Of a DNA stretch of 64,000 bases, positions 24,977-33,962 are shown one piece after another. This stretch comes from Streptomyces olivochromogenes. GTDB taxonomy: Bacteria; Actinomycetota; Actinomycetes; Streptomycetales; Streptomycetaceae. The stretch lies in contig NZ_JADDRL010000004.1 in assembly GCF_021538895.1 (NCBI RefSeq), positions 62,001-126,000 of the forward strand, written 5' to 3'. The notes beneath the pieces are model-generated. The model made no database searches and was not told the DNA's origin. It saw nothing but the letters and a program-made list of their open reading frames with translations. Both the position numbers and the translations under genes were made by a program. Numbering within the stretch: the stretch's first letter is position 1; each line of letters opens with the position of its first letter.

Positions 24977-26137
24977 CTACAGGGGCAGCGCCGGAGCCGC
25001 GGCCCCGGTCGGTGCCGACTCCACGGGCGCGGCCACGGCCGGCGCGGAGTCCGCGGGTGCGGGCACGGCCGGCAGCAGCACCTCGGTCTCCTCGATCCGC
25101 TGCGAGGGCAGCGTCACCGGCCGCACCGGCCGCGGCCCCGAGACCACCGCGTAGTCCTGGCCCAGGAACGGCGGCGCCATGACCCCCGGGTCCTCGCCCA
25201 GAGCCAACTGCACCGCCGCCCAAGGCGCGTTCACCCCGCAGAGGGACAGCTGGTGCAGGCCTCCGGCGGGCCGCGTGTTGACGTCGAGCAGCACCGGCTC
25301 GTCCTCGTACATCCGGAACTGGATGTTGGACAGGTAGTGCAGCCCGAAGCCCTCGGCGATCAGCCGCGCCGGCTCCAGCCACCGCTCGTGCAGGGTGAAC
25401 CCGCGACGGCGGCCGTTCTTGGTGCGGCCCACGGCCAGCCGGATCCGGTTGTCCGGGCCGGTCAGGCAGTCCACCGACACCTCCGGCTCCGCCAGGCGCG
25501 GCATCACCAGCCAGTCCACCGGGTGGTCGGCCTGCCTGAGCGCCTCGACGACCAGGTCGAGCTGGACGTACGGGCCGGGGAACCCGCTGAGGTGGAGGAG
25601 CGAGAAGGGTGCGCGTGTGATCACCCGGAAGCCCACGCCGCCGGCGCCGGCCGCGGGCTTGAAGCACGCCTTGTGTCCCGCCGCCTCCAACTCCTCGACG
25701 GCCGCGACGAGTTCGTCGGCCGTCCGGACCCGCCACCACGGCGGCACCGGGACCCCGACCGAGCGGACCGCCTCGTAGGCCGTGGCCTTGTCCTCGAAGA
25801 CGGCCACCGCCTGCGGCGTCGGCGCCAGCAGCGCCGTACCGACCGCCTCGAAGTCGGCCCGGTGCGCCACGATCGCCGCCTGGTGCAGCCGGGGCACGAA
25901 CACGTCGATGCCACGCCGTACGCACTGGTCCAGCGCGTACTCCATGTACGCGGCCGGGGACAGGCCCTCGGGCTCCAGGTCCGCGGTGTCGGCGGCGGCC
26001 AGCACGGGGGAGTCGGGGTCGCCGTGCGTCGCATGGATCTCGACCGCCCGATCGCTCGGATTTCTCCGCAGCTGATCCAGGAAGAACACGTTCTCCGCGT
26101 ACGTGCGGTTGAGCCAGACGCGTACGCCAGAGAGCAT
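24977..26137 (-). CDS. ATP-grasp domain protein of unknown substrate
   Basis: A 386-residue ATP-grasp enzyme. CFKPAAGAGGVGF at 158-170 is the phosphate-binding loop, EVSVDCLTG at 219-227 follows, and DVNTRPAGG at 285-293 carries the metal-binding Asp and Asn. The fold joins a carboxylate to an amine, thiol or similar nucleophile through an acyl-phosphate. A Pro/Ala/Ser-rich tail (about 355-386) contains APADSAPAVAAPVESAPT-like repeats and may be unstructured. I chose ATG 26137 with GAAAGGCGG upstream. It is divergent from the metallophosphoesterase gene across 265 bases that hold no gene I can support. The product is not predictable; a peptide ligase or modifying enzyme is possible. Confidence 0.85.
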   Translation of the reverse strand: MLSGVRVWLNRTYAENVFFLDQLRRNPSDRAVEIHATHGDPDSPVLAAADTADLEPEGLSPAAYMEYALDQCVRRGIDVFVPRLHQAAIVAHRADFEAVGTALLAPTPQAVAVFEDKATAYEAVRSVGVPVPPWWRVRTADELVAAVEELEAAGHKACFKPAAGAGGVGFRVITRAPFSLLHLSGFPGPYVQLDLVVEALRQADHPVDWLVMPRLAEPEVSVDCLTGPDNRIRLAVGRTKNGRRRGFTLHERWLEPARLIAEGFGLHYLSNIQFRMYEDEPVLLDVNTRPAGGLHQLSLCGVNAPWAAVQLALGEDPGVMAPPFLGQDYAVVSGPRPVRPVTLPSQRIEETEVLLPAVPAPADSAPAVAAPVESAPTGAAAPALPL

Positions 26138-26402
26138 GCAGGCCGCCTTTCGGGGAAATGCGGGCAGGACTCGGCGGCCCGTGCCCGGGCAGGGTGGTGT
26201 GGAGGGACACCAAACCGCCCTGTCGAAAGGGAAGTTCATGGCGGTGGTGTTGGGGCGATCATACGGGTTTCAAGGGCCTCGTCGTGCAACGCGTGTGTTA
26301 CGGATTTCCCACCGGCAGGCGACCCGCCGTCCGGGTTTCCCCTTGTTCGGCGACCGTGGATGTGTTCTCGTGTTGCCATTGGGTGATCGGAAGGGGCGAC
26401 GG

Positions 26403-27311
26403 GTGGAATCGACGGCCGGCGGTGCCGGACAGTTGCTGGCCATCAGCGACCTGCACATCGCGTACGCCGAGAACCGCGCGCTCGTCGAGCGGATGCGCCC
26501 CGAGACCCCCGACGACTGGCTGATCGTGGCCGGAGACGTCGCGGAGACCGCGGCCGACGTCCGCTGGGCCCTCCAGACGCTCTCCGCGCACTTCCGCAAG
26601 GTCCTGTGGGTCCCCGGCAACCACGACCTGTGGACCCACCCGAAGGACCCCGTCACCCTGCGCGGCGCCTCCCGCTACGAGCACCTGATCCATGTGTGCC
26701 GGGAGCTGGGCGTGGTCACCCCCGAGGACCCCTACCCCGTGTGGCACGGCCCCGGCGGTCCGGTGGTCGTGGCCCCGCTGTTCCTCCTGTACGACTACTC
26801 CTTCCTGCCGACCGGCTGTTCCACCAAGGAGGAGGGCCTCGCCTACGCGCACGGCACCGGCATCGTGTGCAACGACGAGTACCTGCTGCACCCCGACCCC
26901 TACCCCTCCCGCGAGGCCTGGTGCCACGCCCGGGTCGCCGAGACCGAGCGCCGGCTCGCCGAACTGCCGCCCGAGCTGCCCACCGTCCTGATCAACCACT
27001 ATCCGCTGGACCGGCACCCGACCGACGTCCTGTGGCACCCCGAGTTCGCCATGTGGTGCGGCACCGCCCTCACCGCCGACTGGCACCGCAGATTCCGCGT
27101 CGCCACCATGGTCTACGGTCATCTCCACATCCCGCGGACCACCTGGCACGACGGCGTCCGCTTCGAAGAGGTGTCCGTGGGATATCCCCGCGAGTGGCGC
27201 AAGCGTCCGGAGCCCCCGGGCAGACTGCGTCGTATTCTGCCGATGGAGGTCGGATCCGGTGATCGAGGAGCTACTCCCGGACTCGGTCGTCGCCGTGGAA
27301 CTGCACGGTGA
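26403..27311 (+). CDS. Cytosolic metallophosphoesterase
   Basis: A 302-residue calcineurin-type phosphoesterase with complete metal motifs: SDLH near 16-19, AGDVAE, PGNHDLW, NHYP and YGHLH. It has no signal peptide. I chose GTG 26403 with GGAAGGGG 8 bases upstream; the frame is open 100 codons further but without motif support. The C-terminal 18 codons overlap the 5' end of the phosphopantetheinyl transferase gene by 53 bases, so the two are surely co-transcribed. The same phosphoesterase-PPTase pairing is familiar from Streptomyces (SCO6672-SCO6673, from memory). Its substrate is unknown. Confidence 0.87.
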   Translation: MESTAGGAGQLLAISDLHIAYAENRALVERMRPETPDDWLIVAGDVAETAADVRWALQTLSAHFRKVLWVPGNHDLWTHPKDPVTLRGASRYEHLIHVCRELGVVTPEDPYPVWHGPGGPVVVAPLFLLYDYSFLPTGCSTKEEGLAYAHGTGIVCNDEYLLHPDPYPSREAWCHARVAETERRLAELPPELPTVLINHYPLDRHPTDVLWHPEFAMWCGTALTADWHRRFRVATMVYGHLHIPRTTWHDGVRFEEVSVGYPREWRKRPEPPGRLRRILPMEVGSGDRGATPGLGRRRGTAR

Positions 27312-27942
27312 CGACGCGATCCAGGACGCCCCGCTCTACCCCGAGGAGGAGGCGCTCATGGCCCGGGCCGTGGCCAAGCGCCGCCGTGAGTTCTCTTCCG
27401 TGCGCGCCTGCGCCCGGCGTGCCATGGAGAAGCTCGGAGTACCCGCCCAGCCCGTGGTGACCGGCGAGAGCGGGGCCCCGCGCTGGCCGGCCGGCCTGGT
27501 CGGCAGCATGACCCACAGCGACGGCTACTGCGCCGCCGCCCTGGTCCGCGCCACCGACCTGGCCTCCCTCGGCATCGACGCCGAACCCGACGAGCCGCTC
27601 CCCGAGGACGTCGTCTCCTACGTCTTCCTGCCCGCGGAGAACGAGCGGCTGCGCCTGCTGGAGGCGCGGAGTCCCGACGTCCACTGGGACCGGATCCTGT
27701 TCAGCGCCAAGGAGTCCGTCTACAAGGCGTGGTTCCCCCTCACCGGACAGTGGCTCGACTTCGGCGAGGCCGACATCGAGCTGAGCGCGGACCCCGGCGA
27801 GCGGCGGCGGGGGACCCTGCGCGCCGAACTCCTCGTCCCCGGCCCCCAGGTGGGCGGCAGCCGCCTCCAGCGCTTCGAGGGCCGGTGGAGCGTGCAGCGC
27901 GGCGTCGTGACCACGGCGGTCGTCGTGCCGCACGCCGCCTGA
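27259..27942 (+). CDS. 4'-phosphopantetheinyl transferase (Sfp/EntD type)
   Basis: A 227-residue transferase that moves phosphopantetheine from CoA to a conserved Ser of carrier proteins of polyketide, peptide or fatty-acid synthases. It shows the N-terminal RRREFSSVRACAR motif, GSMTHSDGY at 82-90, the Mg-binding GIDAEP at 105-110 and FSAKESVYKAW at 148-158 with catalytic E152 and K151-type residues. The start is GTG 27259 with GGAGGT at 27245. It overlaps the metallophosphoesterase gene. It resembles the broad-range S. coelicolor enzyme SCO6673 (family knowledge). No synthase lies nearby, so it probably serves carriers encoded elsewhere. Confidence 0.93.
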   Translation: MIEELLPDSVVAVELHGDDAIQDAPLYPEEEALMARAVAKRRREFSSVRACARRAMEKLGVPAQPVVTGESGAPRWPAGLVGSMTHSDGYCAAALVRATDLASLGIDAEPDEPLPEDVVSYVFLPAENERLRLLEARSPDVHWDRILFSAKESVYKAWFPLTGQWLDFGEADIELSADPGERRRGTLRAELLVPGPQVGGSRLQRFEGRWSVQRGVVTTAVVVPHAA

Positions 27943-27988
27943 GCGCCGGGCCCCGGTCCGGGTCCGGGTCCGCGGGCACCGGCCGGGC

Positions 27989-28216
27989 TCAGGTGCTCGG
28001 GCACCAATGGCGCAGCAGCCGGAAGAACTCCTCCTCGTTGCCCGACAGCCCCGCCCGCGCGAGGGCCCGGTCAGCCTCGGCGAGCACGGCGGGCGGGACG
28101 AGGGCGGGCCGGCCGCCGTCGGGTGGGCCGTCGAAGGCGGCGCGCACGGTATGCAGCAGGCGCAGATAGGCCTGTACGGCGGTGCGCTCACGGTCGGTCA
28201 GTACGGCGGTGGGCAT
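27989..28216 (-). CDS. Small acidic-helical protein of unknown function
   Basis: A 75-residue predicted protein, opening MPTAVLTDRERTAVQAYLRL. It looks all-helical, with a C-terminal segment GNEEEFFRLLRHWCP. The ATG at 28216 follows GGGGAG at a good distance, and third-position GC is high, which supports real coding. It is convergent with the PPTase gene and downstream of the ImmA-like protease gene (261-base gap). No family was recognised. Low-complexity GC-rich sequence with no other gene fills 28217-28477. Confidence 0.55.
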   Translation of the reverse strand: MPTAVLTDRERTAVQAYLRLLHTVRAAFDGPPDGGRPALVPPAVLAEADRALARAGLSGNEEEFFRLLRHWCPST

Positions 28217-28477
28217 CGTCGGCTCTCCCCTGTCGGCATCTCGGTCGCGCGCCCGCACGGCGCGTACCTCCAGCTTGCCGCCCACCACTGACAACGCCCT
28301 TTCTCCCGCGCTCTCGGCTTCGCCCGACCGGGGGGAGCGCGAGGGGAGCGCATCGGGTCGCTTCGCACGCTCGGCGCGGGCGGGAGCGCGGCTAAACCCC
28401 GTGGCGGAGCGACACGATGCGGGCCGACCCCGATCCCGGCTCCGTTCCTGGCCCCGGTCCTGGCCCTGGGGCGGGGC

Positions 28478-29041
28478 TCAGCCCTGCGGCCCCAGATAGC
28501 CCAGCGACGCCTCGATGCGCCCCGCCAGATGGTCCCGCTGCACGGGGCCGCGCACGGACGAACCCGCAAGCCAGGTACGGCACTTGCTGGCGAGAAGCAG
28601 GCCGAAGGTCTCGGCCTCGCGTTCCTCGTCGAGGTCGAAGCGGGTCCGCGCGGCGACCTTGTGGATGGTGGCCTGGAGGGCGTCCTGGTCGGTGTCGTCG
28701 CTCAGCAGGCGGGTGGCGACGCCGACGCCGACACCGTCGACGTGGTGGCCGCAGTGGTCCGCCTTCATGTGCCACAGCTCGTGGCCGAGGATCACCAACT
28801 GATGGTCGGGCGCGGTGCGTTCCTCGACGACGATCAGGTCACGGTCGGCCATGTCGAGCCACAGCCCGCTCGCGGTGCCGATCGGGAAGACGGCCGTACG
28901 GAACAGGACCGGGCGGCCGCGGCGGCGGCTCATCCCGTCGCACAGCGCCGCGTACAGGTCCTGCGGCCGGGCCGGCGCGGGCAGCGTCAGCTCTCCGACG
29001 AGCTCACCGCTCAGCCTCCGCATGTCCTTACCGATGCCCAC
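28478..29041 (-). CDS. ImmA/IrrE-like zinc metalloprotease
   Basis: A roughly 187-residue protein with the zinc motif HELWHMKADH (HExxH at about 87-91, E88 as base) and a downstream Glu-rich helix DEEREAETFG that supplies the third ligand. This is the ImmA/IrrE (DUF955) layout. Family members cleave or bind a partner XRE regulator to derepress genes, classically in integrative elements and in the DNA-damage response. The gene directly follows the XRE gene. Starts GTG 29041 (behind GGGGGAGG), GTG 29059 (overlapping the XRE stop) and ATG 29023 are all possible. No integrase or excisionase is seen nearby, so it appears to be a resident chromosomal pair. Confidence 0.8.
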   Translation of the reverse strand: MGIGKDMRRLSGELVGELTLPAPARPQDLYAALCDGMSRRRGRPVLFRTAVFPIGTASGLWLDMADRDLIVVEERTAPDHQLVILGHELWHMKADHCGHHVDGVGVGVATRLLSDDTDQDALQATIHKVAARTRFDLDEEREAETFGLLLASKCRTWLAGSSVRGPVQRDHLAGRIEASLGYLGPQG

Positions 29042-29055
29042 AGTCCTCCCCCGGG

Positions 29056-29712
29056 TCACGACTCGGGTCGCTTGACGCTCTCCAGAAGCATGTCCAGCCA
29101 CTCCGCGACCTTGTCCCGGTGCTGGTCGGTGGGCAGCTGTGCGGCCCGCCAGGCGATCCCGCGGACGCCGTGGTCCTGGAGCAGCCGCTCCAGCGGGTCC
29201 TGCGCGGCCGACGCCGCCGCCCGCTCCCGGTCGGCGAGCTTCTGCAGGAGCTCCTGCTCGGTGCGCTGCAGCGCGCCCGCGAGGGCCTCGGGGTCCTCCG
29301 CCGTGAGGAAACCGGCGTGCACGCGGAAGAAACGCTGGAGGGCGTCGCAGTGCTCCATGGTGGGGCGCCGGTCGCCGTTGATAAGGGCGCCGGCCTGCTG
29401 CCGGGACATGCCCGCGCCGTCGGCGATCTCCTGCTGGGTGTACCGGCGGCCGTTGGGCTTGAGCCGGGTGCGCCGCAGCAGGTCGAGGCGCTGCAGGAAG
29501 CGGGCCTGTACGTCGGGCTCGCCCGCCGGGCGGCCGCTCAGCAGGGCCCGGACGACGGGCTCGGGGACGCCACAGGCGACGGAGAGCCGCCCGACGTCGA
29601 AGACCTCGGCGTGCGGGACGCCGAGCCGGTCGGCGAGCGCGGTGACGCGGGCGACGACGGCAGGTATCTGGGCGGTCGCCGTGGCGCCCGGATCCGCGTA
29701 GCCATCGGTCAC
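29056..29712 (-). CDS. XRE-family transcriptional regulator paired with ImmA-like protease
   Basis: A 218-residue protein with a Cro/C1-type HTH at about 90-130 (RYTQQEIADGAGMSRQQAGALING), preceded by an N-terminal helical region that may be a second degenerate HTH (LSVACGVPEPVVRALLSG). A C-terminal helical and Gln/Glu-rich part (about 140-218) may oligomerise or bind the protease. GTG 29712 has AGGAG about 9 bases upstream. The stop lies within 15 bases of the protease start. In ImmR/ImmA-type pairs the regulator represses until the protease acts on it; targets here are unknown. The divergent neighbour is an MmyB-like sensor-domain gene. Confidence 0.85.
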   Translation of the reverse strand: MTDGYADPGATATAQIPAVVARVTALADRLGVPHAEVFDVGRLSVACGVPEPVVRALLSGRPAGEPDVQARFLQRLDLLRRTRLKPNGRRYTQQEIADGAGMSRQQAGALINGDRRPTMEHCDALQRFFRVHAGFLTAEDPEALAGALQRTEQELLQKLADRERAAASAAQDPLERLLQDHGVRGIAWRAAQLPTDQHRDKVAEWLDMLLESVKRPES

Positions 29713-29868
29713 CGACAGAACTCCTACGTCTCTCAGAGGAATCAGCGCCTTCTCACAAGCGGTTCCCGTGAACTTCCCGGAGAGTAGCGGGTGCTTCGAA
29801 CTCACATCCAGGTCTCGCCACAACTGTGGCCAATTTCAGCCGTCAACAGGCATGAAATGCCACGATAG

Positions 29869-29898
29869 TTGACATGACTCTTGTTGGAGCAGCAGGAT
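29869..29898 (+). promoter_or_regulatory. Candidate housekeeping promoter
   Basis: TTGACA (29869-29874), an 18-base spacer and CAGGAT (29893-29898) lie 46 bases before the MmyB-like gene, in the 232-base region divergent from the XRE gene. Confidence 0.55.
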
Positions 29899-29944
29899 CA
29901 CAACGCCGCGTGAAGGCCGCATAGGCAAGAGGGGTGACCTCCCG

Positions 29945-30619
29945 ATGGCATATCAGGCAGGTGGGCAGCGGCCGGCGCCGCGGCCCGTGCCCGAGGGTCT
30001 TGAGGCCCAGGCGTATCTCCAGGACTACGCCACGTTGCTGGAGGCTGTGCCCTTCCCGTCCGTCGTGTTCGACCACCGCTGGGACGTGGTGCTGGCGAAC
30101 AGCGCGTTCGAGACACTTTTCCGTGGCGTCGGCCCGCATCCCACGGCCATGCCGTGCGACAACTTCCTGCGGTTCGTCCTGTTCCACCCCGACGCGGGGC
30201 GGGTGCTCGGCGAGCACGAGGCGCGCTGGTGCCTGCCGATGCTCGCGGCGTTCAAGTCCGCGGTCGAGCGGTACGGCCACGATCTCGAACTGCAGGCGAT
30301 CCGCCGGGAGATCGCCCAGGACCCGATCATGGAGGCCGCCTACCGGCAGGGTCTGCCGCACTGGATCCGCGTGGTCGGCGAGGACGCTGCCGCGGAGCAC
30401 GACGGCGCGGTCCGCCCGCTGCTGCACCCCGACCCGCGCTGGGGTGCCACCGAGTGCCGGGTGGTCGGTGAGACGCCGCGGATGCTGGAGGCCATGGGCT
30501 ACACGCGCCTGACGTTCGTCCTGCGCGACGCGCGCCGCCCCGCCGCGGCCCCGCGTCGCCCCCGGCGCCTCGCGGGCGCCGCCACGCACCTGACCGTCGT
30601 ACCGACACCGGAGGCCTGA
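29945..30619 (+). CDS. MmyB-like ligand-binding domain protein lacking HTH
   Basis: A 224-residue protein that matches the MmyB-type PAS-like sensor domain (about 25-200; VVFDHRWDVVLANSAFETLFRG, then FLRFVLFHPDAGRVLG). In family members this domain follows an N-terminal XRE HTH; here only about 20 unstructured residues precede it, and the HTH is absent. The ATG at 29945 is preceded by GAGGGGTGA. Divergent from an XRE gene, it may work with that regulator as a split sensor; that is inference. The C-terminus is Arg/Ala/Pro-rich. Confidence 0.8.
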   Translation: MAYQAGGQRPAPRPVPEGLEAQAYLQDYATLLEAVPFPSVVFDHRWDVVLANSAFETLFRGVGPHPTAMPCDNFLRFVLFHPDAGRVLGEHEARWCLPMLAAFKSAVERYGHDLELQAIRREIAQDPIMEAAYRQGLPHWIRVVGEDAAAEHDGAVRPLLHPDPRWGATECRVVGETPRMLEAMGYTRLTFVLRDARRPAAAPRRPRRLAGAATHLTVVPTPEA

Positions 30620-30739
30620 CCCGGCACCGCCGGCGTTCAGGTCGCCGACGGCGCCGGGCCGGCCGCGGACGCGCACCCCGGCCCACCGGCTTGGCGTGCC
30701 GCCCACGCGACTTGGCCGACCGTCAGGCCCTGCCGCCGT

Positions 30740-31243
<504 letters not shown>

Positions 31244-32020
31244 TCAGGCCGTCGTCACGACCAGGACCAGCGGCACGCTCGGGCACGGCACCAGGCGTAG
31301 GGGGCCGAACGTCTTCGTGCGGGCCCGTTCCAGTACGGCGCCGAAGTCCGGGCCCTTTGTCAGGGAGCCGGCCAGGTGGGCCGGGTCCGCGGAGGCTGCC
31401 ACCCGGCCGCGGGCGTTGACCAGGTGGGCGGGGCCGGGCAGCTCGCGGAGCAGGGGCAGTGCGGCCGCCTCGAAGTGCCGCAGGTATATGTCTGCCGCGG
31501 CCACGCCCACGAAACGGCCCGCCACCTCCACCGGCGCGGACAGGGTCAGGCTGTACTCGTCGGAGCAGAGGTAGTCGACGTACGGGCCGGCCACCGCCCG
31601 CCGCCCGGTGTCCCGGGGCAGGGCGAACCAGTCCCAGTGCGTGTAGTCCGAGTACGCCGACCGCTCCGGGTCGAGGTCCGGCAGCAGCGGCCGTACATCC
31701 CCGTCGGCGGTCGTCTGCCACCACTCCAGCCAGGCCGGCACGTCGCCCAACAGCCCCGGCGCGGCGATGAAACCCACCCCGGAGACCAGTTCCTGCCGGG
31801 CCAGCCGCAGATGCAGCCCCGGACGCAGCGCGGCCAGGTCGGCCGAGGCGGGCGCGCGGCCCTGCTCGCTCACCCGGGCCAGCAGCGCGGCCGTCTCGGC
31901 GCGGGTCTGCGCGACGGCGGCGAAGACGGCTTCCAGGGCGTCGCCCACCCGGGACGCGACGCGTTCCTCGGTCGACGCGTCGAGCGTCGTGGTGCCGCCA
32001 GGACCTGGGCTGCTGCGCAT
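31244..32020 (-). CDS. Cache-domain protein linked to a GntR regulator
   Basis: A 258-residue protein with a PDC/Cache-type sensor fold (GVGFIAAPG, SVPLVLVV; central WFALPRDTGRRAVAGPYVDYLCSDEYSLTLSAPV). Cache domains normally sense small molecules outside the cell, but here no signal peptide or membrane helix is visible, so the protein appears cytosolic. An N-terminal helix (about 15-50) may be a coiled coil. It follows the GntR gene by 37 bases, as often seen in Streptomyces, and may sense the substrate of the divergent ABC importer. Its stop codon lies in the last degenerate repeat unit. Confidence 0.75.
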   Translation of the reverse strand: MRSSPGPGGTTTLDASTEERVASRVGDALEAVFAAVAQTRAETAALLARVSEQGRAPASADLAALRPGLHLRLARQELVSGVGFIAAPGLLGDVPAWLEWWQTTADGDVRPLLPDLDPERSAYSDYTHWDWFALPRDTGRRAVAGPYVDYLCSDEYSLTLSAPVEVAGRFVGVAAADIYLRHFEAAALPLLRELPGPAHLVNARGRVAASADPAHLAGSLTKGPDFGAVLERARTKTFGPLRLVPCPSVPLVLVVTTA

Positions 32021-32057
32021 GGCGCCCTCCAGCGGACGGGGACCGAAGCGGCGCTTC

Positions 32058-32813
32058 CTACAGGGTCAGGCGCAACGCGATGAGCCGCGCCGTCGACTCC
32101 TGGACGCACCGTTCGGCCAGCGTACGGGCCGATTCGTGGGCCCCATCCTGCACGGCCGAGATCACGGACCGGTGACGGTCCGCCACTTCTTCACGATATG
32201 TGTCGTCCCCGAGCACGAGACACAGCAGCGCCCCGACCTCCGTCTGCAACGCGACCTGTTCCCGGGTGAGCCGCGCGGACTGGGCGGCCGCCGCCAGCTC
32301 CACATGGAACCGGCCGTACACCCGGCCGCGCGCCGCCGCGTCCCCGGCGTGCGCCAACTCCTCGGCACTGCGGCGCAGCTGCGCGAGGTCGTCCGGCTCC
32401 GTGCGCTCGGCCGCGAGCCGGGCCGCCGCGCCCGACAGGGCGGCCCAGTGGTCGCCGAGGTCGCGCAGCTCCTCGGTGCTCCAGCCGCGCAGCCGGACCT
32501 TGAGCCGCTCCTCGCCGGGGACGTCGGGCAGCGAGACGAAGCTGCCGCCGCCGCGGCCCCGGCGGGTGACGACCAGCCCTTGCTGGCGCAGTGCCATGAG
32601 CGCCTCCCGCAGCGTCACCGTGGACACGCCGAGCTGCCCGGCGAGCTCGCTCTCGCCGGGCAACTGCTCCCCGTCGGCGAGCAGCCCGAGCTCTATGGCG
32701 TCGCCCAGCCGGTGGACGACCGTTTCGACGCGGGCACGGTTGTCCACCGGCGTGAAGATGGCTCTGCGGGCCCCGCCGTCAGTGGGTTGCTTCACGGCCA
32801 CCACCTTCCACAT
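32058..32813 (-). CDS. GntR/FadR-family transcriptional regulator
   Basis: A roughly 251-residue regulator with an N-terminal winged HTH (about 30-95; LPGESELAGQLGVSTVTLREALMALRQQGLVV) and a C-terminal all-helical FCD ligand domain (about 110-245; His residues in GRFHVELAA and ADRHRSV may bind metal). ATG 32813 has a weak ribosome site; GTG 32795, behind GGAAGGTGG, is a better-supported alternative. It is divergent from a PotABCD-like operon, which it probably represses, and is upstream of the Cache gene. Confidence 0.87.
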   Translation of the reverse strand: MWKVVAVKQPTDGGARRAIFTPVDNRARVETVVHRLGDAIELGLLADGEQLPGESELAGQLGVSTVTLREALMALRQQGLVVTRRGRGGGSFVSLPDVPGEERLKVRLRGWSTEELRDLGDHWAALSGAAARLAAERTEPDDLAQLRRSAEELAHAGDAAARGRVYGRFHVELAAAAQSARLTREQVALQTEVGALLCLVLGDDTYREEVADRHRSVISAVQDGAHESARTLAERCVQESTARLIALRLTL

Positions 32814-32816
32814 TGA

Positions 32817-32845
32817 CTCAAGCTTTACCCTAAGGGGGCCTTGAG
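32817..32845. promoter_or_regulatory. Candidate GntR operator
   Basis: CTCAAG (32817-32822) and CTTGAG (32840-32845) form an inverted repeat with 17 bases between, in the 94-base region between the GntR gene and the ABC operon. AAAGCT next to each half repeats on the lower strand. GntR control of both directions is inferred. Confidence 0.4.
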
Positions 32846-32907
32846 CTTTGAACTATGACTTCATATCTTTCCCGATAACGACAGCGAGTGCCAGAAAGGT
32901 TCCCGCC

Positions 32908-33948
32908 ATGGAGGGAAGCGCGATCCGGCTACAGGATCTGCGGAAGTCGTTCGGTGAGACGACAGCGGTGGCCGGGGTCGACCTGGAGATCAGGGACGGG
33001 GAGTTCTTCTCCATGCTCGGCCCGTCCGGCTCGGGCAAGACGACCGTGCTGCGGCTGATCGCCGGCTTCGAGACCCCGAGCGGGGGCCGGGTCGAGCTCG
33101 CCGGTCAGGAGGTCACCGGCCTCGCCCCGTTCGAGCGGGACGTGCACACCGTCTTCCAGGACTACGCCCTCTTCCCGCACATGACGGTGGAGCAGAACGT
33201 TGCCTACGCCCTCAAGGTCCGCAAGGTGCCCAAGGCCGAACGCCTCGTCCGCGCCCGCAAGGCCCTCGCCGAGGTCCGCCTCGACGGCTACGGCAGGCGG
33301 CGCCCCGCCCAGCTCTCCGGCGGCCAGCGCCAGCGCGTCGCCCTCGCCCGCGCCCTCGTCGGCCGCCCCCGCGTGCTGCTGCTCGACGAACCCCTCGGTG
33401 CCCTCGACCTCAAGCTGCGCGAGCAGATGCAGGTCGAGCTGAAGGCGCTCCAGCGCGAGGTCGGCATCACCTTCGTCCTGGTCACCCACGACCAGGAGGA
33501 GGCCCTGACGATGAGCGACCGCATAGCGGTCTTCCACCAGGGCCGCATCGAGCAGGTCGGCACCCCCGCCGAGATCTACGAGCGTCCGGCGTCCGCGTTC
33601 GTCGCGTCCTTCGTCGGCACCTCGAACCTCCTGACCGGCGAGTCCGCCCAGCGCGTCGTCGGCACCGCGGGCACCTACAGCATCCGGCCCGAGAAGATCC
33701 GGGTGCTCAAGGAGTCCGCCGTCGCCGACGAGCCCGAGCACGCCACCGCCACGGGCACCGTCGCCGAGGTCGTCTACCTGGGCGACGCCACCCGCCTGCT
33801 GGTCGACCTCGACGCCGGCGGCCGCCTGACCGCACTCCAGCAGAACCTGGAGACCTCCGCCGAGGACGTCGCCGCCTACCGCGGCACCCGCGTCCGCCTG
33901 CAATGGCACCGCCGCCACACCGTGCGGGTCCCCGACGACGTCCGCTGA
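32908..33948 (+). CDS. ABC transporter ATPase (PotA type)
   Basis: A 346-residue importer ATPase with Walker A GPSGSGKTT, signature LSGGQRQRVALARAL, Walker B VLLLDEPLGALD, switch His in VTHDQ and a C-terminal TOBE domain (about 270-346). It powers the two downstream PotB/PotC-type permeases. ATG 32908 has AGAAAGG upstream. It is the first of four co-directional genes with gaps of 3-14 bases. Family members take up spermidine/putrescine, Fe(III), thiamine or organic acids; the ligand here is undetermined. Confidence 0.92.
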   Translation: MEGSAIRLQDLRKSFGETTAVAGVDLEIRDGEFFSMLGPSGSGKTTVLRLIAGFETPSGGRVELAGQEVTGLAPFERDVHTVFQDYALFPHMTVEQNVAYALKVRKVPKAERLVRARKALAEVRLDGYGRRRPAQLSGGQRQRVALARALVGRPRVLLLDEPLGALDLKLREQMQVELKALQREVGITFVLVTHDQEEALTMSDRIAVFHQGRIEQVGTPAEIYERPASAFVASFVGTSNLLTGESAQRVVGTAGTYSIRPEKIRVLKESAVADEPEHATATGTVAEVVYLGDATRLLVDLDAGGRLTALQQNLETSAEDVAAYRGTRVRLQWHRRHTVRVPDDVR

Positions 33949-33962
33949 CCCCCTCGTCACCC

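Noticed and set aside
28217..28477. Small open frames in the GC-rich gap upstream of the 75-residue protein
   Set aside because: Their translations are Arg/Pro/Gly-rich and lack ribosome sites. They look like background.
28478..29712. Remnant of an integrative element, suggested by XRE plus ImmA
   Set aside because: No integrase, excisionase, tRNA attachment site or flanking direct repeat is visible nearby. A resident pair is more likely.
27259..30619. SapB/ram-type lanthipeptide genes, which lie near this PPTase in S. coelicolor according to memory
   Set aside because: No lanthionine synthetase, ABC exporter or RamS-like peptide was found between the PPTase and the pca operon in this window.
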